Assembly (NCBI GenBank): GCA_963776735.1
Contig: CAVZNV010000016.1
Span: forward strand, 620,001-684,000
Reading direction: 5' to 3'
Length of the DNA: 64,000 nucleotides
From: PALSA-612 sp963776735
Lineage (GTDB): Bacteria; Actinomycetota; Thermoleophilia; Gaiellales; Gaiellaceae
This document shows positions 57,649 to 64,000 of this stretch, piece after piece; the first letter of the stretch is position 1, and the number at the start of each line of letters is the position of its first letter. The notes under the pieces are model-generated. The model did no database searches. It was not told the origin of the DNA and saw only the letters and a program-made list of their open reading frames with translations. Both the position numbers and the translations under genes were made by a program.

Positions 57649-59984
57649 CCGCACGCAGCGCTTTCGCCAGCGACTGCCGCTCCGTCAGCACGCCCGCGAA
57701 CAGGTCGCCGTGCTTTTCGATCCGCGCCAGCACCGCGTCCATCGTGAACGCGCCGGGATCGAGCCCTGTCTTCACCTCGTCCCAGCGCAGCGGCGTCGAC
57801 ACCGGCGCGCCCTCCTTCGGCCGAACCGAGTAGACGGACGCGATCGTCTTCCCCTCGCCGTTCTGATTCGCGTCGATGAGGACGCCGCGGCGCTTCGAGC
57901 GCGTCCACTCCGTCGTGACGAGGTCGCGGTGCGTGGAGACGAGCGCCCGCGCGACGATCTCCGCGAACTCACGCGTATCCGCATACGTCCAGCGCCGCTC
58001 GATCGGGACGAGGACGTGAATCCCGTCGGCGCCGCTCGTCTTCGCAAAGCTGCGCAGCCCGATCCCGTCGAGCAGCTTCTTGACGAGCAGCGCCACCTCG
58101 ACCGTCTCGGCGAAGCCGACGTCGGGCGACGGGTCGAGGTCGAAGAGGACGAAGTCCGGCCGCTCGGTCCGGTCGACGCGCGAGTACCACGCGTTCATGT
58201 CGATGCAGCCCATGTTCACCATCCAGAGCAGCGCCAGTTCCTCGTTCACGAGCGGGTAGTTGATCGTCCGCTTCTCGCGGGACTCGCGCGAGGTCGAGCG
58301 GAACGCCCGGGTCGGGATCCAGTCGGGCATGTGCTTCGGCGCGTCTTTCTGGAAGAAGTGCGGGCCGTTCCAGCCGTCCGGGTAGCGCTTCATCGTGAAC
58401 GGTCTGTCTTTCAGGTGCGGGAGCAGCACCGGCGCGACGGCCCGGTAATACGCGAGCAGGTCGCCTTTCGTGATGCCCTCGTCCGGCCAGAACGGCTTGG
58501 CCAGATTCGAGAGCTTGAGCACGCGCTTGCCCTTGCGGAGCTCGGGCGGGATCGGCGGCTCGGTGCGCTCCGGCCGCTCGCGGTGGACCTCATCGGGCTG
58601 CTTGTCGTCGCGGAAACCGAGGAACGACGGCGCCCGCAGGTGGCCGTCGTGCGTCCACTCGGCGAAATTGACCTGGACGACGAGCTTCGGCTCGACCCAG
58701 ACGATGTCGCTCTTCCGCACGCGCGGCATCTTCGGCACCTCGGCGAGCGGGGAGTCGGCGCGCTCGAGTGGTTTCAGCCTGCCGAGCAGGTCGTCGAGCG
58801 TCTGCTCCGTGAACCCGGTGCCGACGTTCCCGACCCACTGCAAGCCGCGGCCCTCCTGCACGGCGAGCACGAGCGAGCCGAGGCGCGTCCGCCGGCCCTG
58901 GCCCTTCGTGTACCCGGCGACGACGAACTCCTGGTCCGGCCGCACCTTCACCTTGAGCCAGTTCCGCGAGCGCCGCTGCTCGTAGACCGAGGAGCCGCGC
59001 TTCGCCATCACGCCCTCGAGGCCCTGCGCCTTCGCCGCGTCGAGGAGGGCGTCCCCGTCGTCGAACGTCTCCGACAGATGGACCGTCCCGGAACGCCGGT
59101 CGAGCAGCCCCCGCAGCAGGTCGCGCCGCTCGGTCAGCGGGCGGCCCAGCACAGACCGTTCGTCGATCTCGAGCACGTCGAACACGAAGTAGACGAGCCG
59201 CCCCTTCCCCTGCTGCATGAGCGAGAAGCTCGACTTGCCCTGGTCGTCGAGCGCGCAGACTTCGCCGTCGAGCACGCAGGCAGGCGTCCGCACGGCGCGC
59301 GGGAGTGCGCGTGCGACGTCGGCGAAGCGCTCCGTCAGGTCGTTGTCCCGCCGGCTGCGTAGCTCGACGGTGCCTTCGCGCAGGTACGCGACCGCCCGGT
59401 AGCCGTCCCACTTCGCCTCGAACAGCCAGTCGCCGCCATGGGGAAGAGCCTCCGCGAGAGTGGCGAGCATCGGGTGGTAGCGGCGGGCGGGCCTGCGCGG
59501 CGCCTTGGCCTGCTCCGGCTCGCGCTTGCGGACGATCAGCCAGTTCTTCTCCTGGCCCGAGAGGTGAGCGGGGATCAGCGTCCAGAGCCCGTCGAGCTTC
59601 TCGCCATGAAGGCGCATCGTGAGCCCGCCGTCCTTCTTCTCCTCGACGAGCTCGTACGTCCCGTGATCCCAGAATCTCGACCGTCCCGGCGCCGTACTGG
59701 CCTTTCGGGATCTCGCCTGCGAAGGTCGCGTAGTCGAGCGGGTGATCCTCGACGTGCACGGCCAGATGCTGGGTTCCGGGCTCCATGGGGACGCCTTTGG
59801 GAACGGCCCAGCTCGCGAGGACGCCACCGCGCTCGAGCCGGAAGTCGTAGTGGAGGCTGCGGGCCGCATGGCGCTGGACGACGAAGACGGGGCGTTTCGC
59901 CCGTCTGCGGCCTGTGAACGGTTCCGGTGTTGCGTTCGGGTCGCGTTTTCCGCGGTATTCCTGGAGTTTGGGGGACTTGTTCAC
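57641..59984 (-). pseudogene. ligD: DNA ligase LigD (PE-ligase-polymerase) with one frameshift
   Basis: From GTG 59984 the N-terminal phosphoesterase domain is read (VVQRHAARSLHYDFRLERGG, HPLDYATFAGEIPKGQYGAG). At 59672 an extra base breaks the frame right after GTVEI; the next frame resumes with WDHGTYELVEE. It continues through the ATP-dependent ligase (nucleotidyl Lys in FEAKWDGYRAVAY) and the primase-polymerase domain (FVLFDLDPSPDVGFAE). The restored protein has about 780 residues in Pseudomonas-type order PE-LIG-POL. As read, the PE domain would be lost. It is the partner of Ku at 10606. Confidence 0.85.
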
Positions 59985-59998
59985 AGGTTCTCCCAGAC

Positions 59999-60184
59999 TT
60001 TTCCACAGGTCGGGGCGATCGGCGCGGATGTTGTTACAGCGCTGTCACCGGCTGACGGTCGTTCGTTAACGCCGCTGCAACATTCACCCGCCGGCTGTGG
60101 ACGGGATACCCGGGAACGCGAGTATCCATGCGGATTCGAATGCCGTGAAACAGGCGGGGAAAAGCCTGTGGATGGTGTGGATGG
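59999..60184. promoter_or_regulatory. Cluster of DnaA-box-like sites
   Basis: The 222-base gap between ligD and accA has no gene. It contains TTTTCCACA (59999-60007), TGTGGACGG (60096-60104), and a perfect tandem TGTGGATGG TGTGGATGG (60167-60184). The first fits the DnaA-box consensus; the others match at 7 of 9. They might bind DnaA or another regulator. Confidence 0.35.
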
Positions 60185-60206
60185 TTCAGCGTGGACGGAT
60201 CGCAAG

Positions 60207-61148
60207 TCAGGCGTAGACGCCCATGCCGCGGAACTTCGCGCGCCGTTCGCGCCGGAGCGCGCTGCCCGTCTCGTGCTCGATCTCGCCCAGCTCCAGGTCA
60301 ATGTACTCGGCGAGCATCTCGGCAGCTCCGTCGTAGTCGTAGTGCGCGCCGCCGGCGGGCTCGGGGACAATCGCGTCCACCACACCGAGCTCGAGGCAGT
60401 GCGCGGCGTCGGGCTTGAACGCGGCGGCTGCCTTCTGCGCCTGGCCGGCGTCGCGCCAGAGGATCGCGGCACAGCCCTCCGGCGTGATCACCGAATAGAT
60501 CGCGTTCTCCTGCATCAGCACGCGGTCGGCGAGCGCCAACGCGCTGGCGCCGCCCGAGCCGCCCTCTCCGATGATGCACGCGACGATCGGCACCGTCAGC
60601 CGGGCCATCTGCGCGTGGGATCGAGCCAGCGTGCCTCCCTGGCCGTGCTGCTCGGCGGCAACGCCCGGCCACGCGCCCGGCGTGTCGATCAGCGTGATCA
60701 CGGGGAACCGGTGCCGCTCGGCGAGCTGCATCGTGCGGATCGCCTTGCGGTAGCCCTCGGGGTTGGCCATGCCGAAGTTGCGGTCCATCCGCTCCTTGAT
60801 GTCTCGGCCCTTCTGGTGACCGATCAGGGCGACCGTACGGCCGTTGAAGCGGCCGATGCCCGTGACGAGCGCCGCGTCCTCGGCGCGACCGCGATCGCCG
60901 TGCAGCTCGAACCAGTCCGTGATGATGCGCTGCACGTAGTCGAGCGTGTACGGCCTGTCCTCGTGACGGGCGAGCTCGACCGAGTGCCAGATCTGCTCGC
61001 CGGTGAGCGTCGGTGCGGCCTCGAGCTGCTCGATCTGCTTCTGGAAGCGCTTGAGGTCGCGCGAGACGGACGCCCCGCCGAGCAGGTTCAAGCCGCTCAG
61101 GCGTGCGACGCGTTCGCGCAGCCGCCGCAGCTGCTCGTCAGCGCTCAT
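60207..61148 (-). CDS. accA: Acetyl-CoA carboxylase carboxyltransferase subunit alpha
   Basis: A 313-residue AccA. ELHGDRGRAEDAALVTGIGR, GHQKGRDIKERMDRNFGM, LIDTPGAWPGVAAEQHGQG and GEGGSGGASALALADRVLM are the family signatures. With AccD it moves the carboxyl group from biotin to acetyl-CoA to make malonyl-CoA. The start overlaps accD by 11 bases. It is the separate E. coli-type subunit, not the fused AccD-type beta subunit common in mycobacteria. Confidence 0.95.
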   Translation of the reverse strand: MSADEQLRRLRERVARLSGLNLLGGASVSRDLKRFQKQIEQLEAAPTLTGEQIWHSVELARHEDRPYTLDYVQRIITDWFELHGDRGRAEDAALVTGIGRFNGRTVALIGHQKGRDIKERMDRNFGMANPEGYRKAIRTMQLAERHRFPVITLIDTPGAWPGVAAEQHGQGGTLARSHAQMARLTVPIVACIIGEGGSGGASALALADRVLMQENAIYSVITPEGCAAILWRDAGQAQKAAAAFKPDAAHCLELGVVDAIVPEPAGGAHYDYDGAAEMLAEYIDLELGEIEHETGSALRRERRAKFRGMGVYA

Positions 61149-61989
61149 GCGAGAAGAGACGCAGGAGCCTGGCCAGCAGCGGCTTCAGCTCTGGACGGGG
61201 GACGATCGCGTCGATGTGACCGAAGCGGTAGTTCGACTCGGCGAGACCGAAGTCTTCCGGCAGCCGTTCCTTGGTCGTCTGCTGCACGACCCGCGGCCCG
61301 GTGAATGCCAGCAGGGCGTTCGGTTCCGCCACGATGATGTCGCCGAGACTCGCGAAGCTGGCGAGCACGCCGGCCGTGGTCGGATGGGCCATGACGCTGA
61401 ACATCGCGCCGCCCGCGTCGTAGAGGTCCTCGACCGCACAGACGGTCTTCGGGAGCTGCATCAGCGACAGGATCCCCTCCTGCATCCGCGCGCCGCCCGA
61501 GGCGGTGACGGAGACCAGCGGGACGCTGCGCTCGGCGGCGCTCTCACACGCCCGCACGAACTTCTCGCCGACCGCGCTGCCCATCGAGCCGCCCATGAAG
61601 GCGAAGTCCATCACCGAGAGCTCGCACGGATGGCCGTCGAGGAGCGCGCTGCCGATCACGACCGCCTCGCCGAGGCCGGTCTCGAGCTCGGCCTCTGCGA
61701 GCCGTTCGCGGTAGGGACGGAGGTCGAAGAAGTCGAGCGGGTCGGAGGACCGGAGGTCGGCCGCCTCCTCCTCGAACGTGTCCGGGTCGGCGAGCGACGC
61801 GATCCGCTCGCGCGCCGACATCGGGAAGTGGTGCCCGCATTGCGGGCAAACGCGGAGATTGGCCTCCAGCTCGTCGTCGCGGTAGTGCGAGCCGCAGGAC
61901 GGGCAGGTGTTCGGATCGCGGCGGCCGCCGTTGTCCGGCCGCGGCTCGTCCTTCTTCTCGATCGACACGTCGACACCGCCTTCGACCAT
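61138..61989 (-). CDS. accD: Acetyl-CoA carboxylase carboxyltransferase subunit beta
   Basis: A 283-residue AccD with the N-terminal zinc ribbon (CPSCGSHYRDDEL, CPQCGHHFPM) and crotonase-like fold (VMDFAFMGGSMGSAVGEKF, VSVTASGGARMQEGILSLM, LPEDFGLAESNYRFGHID, all in short parts). TAGACT lies 9 bases before the ATG. The accD-accA order and overlap ensure equal amounts of both subunits. The fabF end nearby fits a fatty-acid synthesis neighbourhood. Confidence 0.96.
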   Translation of the reverse strand: MVEGGVDVSIEKKDEPRPDNGGRRDPNTCPSCGSHYRDDELEANLRVCPQCGHHFPMSARERIASLADPDTFEEEAADLRSSDPLDFFDLRPYRERLAEAELETGLGEAVVIGSALLDGHPCELSVMDFAFMGGSMGSAVGEKFVRACESAAERSVPLVSVTASGGARMQEGILSLMQLPKTVCAVEDLYDAGGAMFSVMAHPTTAGVLASFASLGDIIVAEPNALLAFTGPRVVQQTTKERLPEDFGLAESNYRFGHIDAIVPRPELKPLLARLLRLFSHER

Positions 61990-61998
61990 GAGCCCGCC

Positions 61999-62004
61999 AG
62001 TCTA
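61999..62004 (-). promoter_or_regulatory. Near-leaderless -10 element of accD-accA
   Basis: TAGACT on the minus strand ends 9 bases before the ATG at 61989. Confidence 0.45.
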
Positions 62005-62015
62005 GTGCCGACGCC

Positions 62016-62909
62016 TCAAGCGCCAGGGACAGGCCTCTCGTAGACGTCGTCCTGGGACGCCACTGTCATGCCGACCCGCGTGTAGAGCCGCGTGGCTCCG
62101 GTCGTGTTCTCGGCATCGACGCCGAGCGCGATCCGCCGGCGGCCGCGCGACGCGAGGTCGTGGAACGCCTGGCGGAGCAGCGCCTCGCCGAGGCCGTGGC
62201 GTCGCCAGTCGCGGCGCACACCGAGGATCGAGACCCAGGCGACGCTCCATCGGTCCTCGTCGCACACCTGCGCCGCTACGACAGTTCCCGCCTCGTCGCG
62301 CACGAGGTAGCAGAGCCGGTCGTCGAACGGCCCGTTGCTCGTCGTCCACTCCTCGAAGGTGCGCGGTTCGTGGCCCCAGTGGTCCTCGAACGCCTCCTCG
62401 AGCGCCTCGTAGACGAGCCGTTCCTGACCCTGTTCGAGTGCGACGGTGAAGCGGGCGGGCCACTGGGGCTCCGGCGGCAGGTCGTCGAGGTCGATGGTCA
62501 TGCGGTAGAAGCTGCGGATGTACGAGTAACCGCGCCGCTCGAGCAGCTCCTTGCCGCGGTCATCGCCGGCGGCGGTGCCCGCCCGTACCGCATCGAGACC
62601 TTGCTCCGCGGTCGTGCGCTCGGCCCAGTCGAGGAGCAGCGACCCCGCGCCGCGTCCTTGCCGATCCGGGTGGACGAAGAGGTCGGCGATCAGGTTTTGA
62701 CCGCGGCTCCGAAGCGTTCCCGCGCCGATCAGGCTCCCGCTCTCGTCGACGACGCCGACTGCGCCGGCGTCGACTCGCTCCCACCAGTCGACGACGTCCT
62801 CGGGCGCGGGCCGATCGGCGACGCCGCTGAAACGCTCCTCGTAGTCACCGACGAGATCGGCCACGGCCTGTGCGTCGGCGGCCGTGAGGGGACGGAGCAA
62901 CAGCGTCAC
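62016..62909 (-). CDS. Tandem GNAT acetyltransferase (MshD-like)
   Basis: A 297-residue protein with two GNAT domains. The first has the acetyl-CoA loop LFVHPDRQGRGAGSLLLDWA and the second VRRDWRRHGLGEALLRQAF followed by LGVDAENTTGATRLYTRVGM. The double-GNAT layout is that of mycothiol synthase MshD, which acetylates Cys-GlcN-Ins, but other tandem GNATs exist and no other mycothiol genes are in the window. The GTG start overlaps the HAD gene stop. Confidence 0.8.
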   Translation of the reverse strand: MTLLLRPLTAADAQAVADLVGDYEERFSGVADRPAPEDVVDWWERVDAGAVGVVDESGSLIGAGTLRSRGQNLIADLFVHPDRQGRGAGSLLLDWAERTTAEQGLDAVRAGTAAGDDRGKELLERRGYSYIRSFYRMTIDLDDLPPEPQWPARFTVALEQGQERLVYEALEEAFEDHWGHEPRTFEEWTTSNGPFDDRLCYLVRDEAGTVVAAQVCDEDRWSVAWVSILGVRRDWRRHGLGEALLRQAFHDLASRGRRRIALGVDAENTTGATRLYTRVGMTVASQDDVYERPVPGA

Positions 62910-63568
62910 GCGGGAGCGAGCCCGACCAGGGTTGCAGGCAGTAACTCGAGCGTTGCGATCTCTCGCGTCGGGCGCACGTCGCCGGCGTGCTCGCCGAGCC
63001 GGTTCACCCAGATGCACGGGATTCCGAGCTCGTTCGCAGGCGCCATGTCGTGGAAGAGACTGGCGCCGACATGGACGTCGGGGAGGTTTCCGTACCTGTC
63101 CGCGAACGCGCGCCAGTGGCCGTGATCCGGCTTGTAGGAGCCGATCTCGGAGGCGGTGATGGCAGCGTCGAACGGCACGCCGATTCGCTCCACCGACGCC
63201 TGGATGAGGTCGGGATCGGAGTTGGAGAGGATGCAGAGCCGGAACCCTTCGGCACGTGCCTGCTCGAGTGCGGCAGGCGCCTCGGGGAATACCGGCCAGC
63301 CGGGAAGCGAGCGGCCGAGCGCGTCCTGCTCGTCGGCGGGAAGGTCGATTCCGCGCTCCTCGGCGAGCCGCGCGAGCGCCTCGCTCATCACGTCGCGGTA
63401 GCGGAGCCCCGGCTGCTCGGCCTGGATCGCCGGCTCGACCTCGTGGTAGCGCGCGAGGAGCTCGTCGCGGTGCTCTGCGCCGAACAGCCGCCCCAGCTCG
63501 CCGCCGATGCCTCCGTTCCAGTCGACGAGCGTGCCGTAGCAATCGAATGTCGCCCACCGCTCGGCCAC
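62906..63568 (-). CDS. HAD hydrolase, haloacid dehalogenase type II-like
   Basis: A 220-residue HAD enzyme. Motif I is TFDCYGTLVDWNGG, motif II CILSNSD, motif III Lys in GSYKPDHGHW, and motif IV HVGASLFHDMAPANELG. It resembles L-2-haloacid dehalogenases. It would act on a 2-halo acid or an unknown phosphate ester. TAGGCT ends 6 bases before the GTG. It is coupled to the downstream GNAT gene. Confidence 0.88.
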   Translation of the reverse strand: MAERWATFDCYGTLVDWNGGIGGELGRLFGAEHRDELLARYHEVEPAIQAEQPGLRYRDVMSEALARLAEERGIDLPADEQDALGRSLPGWPVFPEAPAALEQARAEGFRLCILSNSDPDLIQASVERIGVPFDAAITASEIGSYKPDHGHWRAFADRYGNLPDVHVGASLFHDMAPANELGIPCIWVNRLGEHAGDVRPTREIATLELLPATLVGLAPA

Positions 63569-63574
63569 GCCCGG

Positions 63575-63580
63575 AGCCTA
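63575..63580 (-). promoter_or_regulatory. Leaderless -10 element of the HAD-GNAT pair
   Basis: TAGGCT on the minus strand ends 6 bases before the GTG at 63568. Confidence 0.55.
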
Positions 63581-63641
63581 CGTGCCCGGACCCGGCACAG
63601 GCGCGGCGGCCGCGTCCGGCGAGCGGGCCAGGCCCTTCTCT

Positions 63642-63756
63642 CCCCACCCAGGGTGGGGAAGAAGAACCACCCGCCACCCGCGCTGAGCGTACCGCGAAAA
63701 GGCGCGCGGAACAGTGCCCGGAGCATCACAAGTGCGTGACTTCTCGTCCACAGCCG
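63642..63756. repeat. Intergenic dispersed repeat, copy 2
   Basis: It begins with CCCCACCC-A-GGGTGGGG (63642-63658), then AAGAAGAACCACCCGCCACC and GCGC-GAGCGTACCGC, ending with TCGTCCACAGCCG (63744-63756). Order and spacing match copy 1 at 55764 within one base. The 237 bases from 63569 to 63805 hold no gene. Confidence 0.7.
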
Positions 63757-63805
63757 GCTCGAACGGCCGGCTACACCGCCTCGGTCTTCGTCGCGACCCC
63801 GGACG

Positions 63806-64000
63806 TCAGTCTTCGTAGCGACGGAGCACGATCGACGCGTTGTGCCCGCCGAAGCCGAATGAGTTCGAGACCGTCGTCCGAACGTCCGCGCGGCGCGCCT
63901 CGTTCGGGATGTAGTCGAGGTCGCACGCCGGATCGCTCGTCTCGAGGTTGATCGTCGGCGGCAGCACGCCGTCGCGGATCGCGAGCAGCGAGAAGATCGC
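63806..64000 (-). CDS. fabF: 3-oxoacyl-ACP synthase II, C-terminal end
   Basis: The last 64 residues of a beta-ketoacyl-ACP synthase; the gene starts beyond the right edge. PPTINLETSDPACDLDYIPN and the final SNSFGFGGHNASIVLRRYED are typical of FabF, and the latter includes the glycine-rich loop near the active site. It condenses malonyl-ACP with acyl-ACP in fatty-acid elongation. Confidence 0.93.
   Translation of the reverse strand, partial: AIFSLLAIRDGVLPPTINLETSDPACDLDYIPNEARRADVRTTVSNSFGFGGHNASIVLRRYED

Noticed and set aside
59999..60184. Chromosomal replication origin
   Set aside because: Only one good DnaA box, no AT-rich unwinding region and no dnaA, dnaN or gyr genes nearby.
1..64000. 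CRISPR array, prophage, integrase or IS element
   Set aside because: No regularly spaced repeats, transposase, integrase or phage structural genes were seen on either strand.

Overview
The window is about 68-70 % GC, uses many GTG and TTG starts, and packs genes tightly with frequent 1-4 base stop/start overlaps. It encodes a caa3-type oxidase, F420-family (luciferase-like) oxidoreductases, a Ku/LigD end-joining pair, an MshD-like tandem acetyltransferase and E. coli-type AccD/AccA. Together these point to a high-GC actinobacterial lineage of the Thermoleophilia type (Gaiellales/Solirubrobacterales-like). This is an inference from gene content; no rRNA is present. Three otherwise intact genes carry single-base frameshifts (DUF2007, a GNAT gene and ligD), which fits either a metagenome or draft assembly or real decay.

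Layout. 1-4113 (-): terminal oxidase genes ctaC-ctaD-(tandem Usp-like gene)-ctaE, with ctaE running off the left edge. 4209-17161: a cation-homeostasis region. It has a KdpD/KdpE-like two-component pair, a lone Usp protein and a KimA-like potassium permease. It then has a Ca2+/cation exchanger, CorA, an unusual Nramp-related transporter, and a soluble PRC/MgtE_N/CBS protein preceded by a GGDEF diguanylate cyclase. Ku lies in the middle. 17.2-24.1 kb: secreted nuclease, a secreted lectin-domain protein behind a strongly structured leader, an MFS pump, small secreted proteins, an epoxide hydrolase and tRNA-Lys(CTT).

24.2-37.9 kb is a surface-polysaccharide precursor region. It holds a Wbp/Wec-like set (2-epimerase, UDP-sugar dehydrogenase, Gfo/Idh oxidoreductase, hexapeptide acyltransferase) and an rmlA-C-D-B dTDP-rhamnose set. 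Between them lie two luciferase-like enzymes, an MBL-Rieske fusion and a SpoIID-subtilase fusion. 37.9-45.3 kb: Hsp20-Lon operon, lipoprotein, M23 peptidase, a TauE/SafE exporter split into two half-genes, OtsB and a Nudix protein. 45.5-55.7 kb: PLP decarboxylase, PolX, dolichol-phosphate-mannose synthase-like enzyme, thioredoxin, orphan OppB-like permease, thiD-thiL, and a methyltransferase-helicase pair. 55.9-64 kb: NDH-2, frameshifted GNAT, frameshifted LigD, accD-accA, GNAT, HAD, and the 3' end of fabF.

Regulatory themes. Many genes have a TAnnnT -10 hexamer exactly 6-9 bases before the start codon, so leaderless transcription appears common here. In three divergent pairs one palindromic -10 seems to serve both directions. 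A roughly 115 bp intergenic repeat occurs at 55.8 and 63.7 kb.
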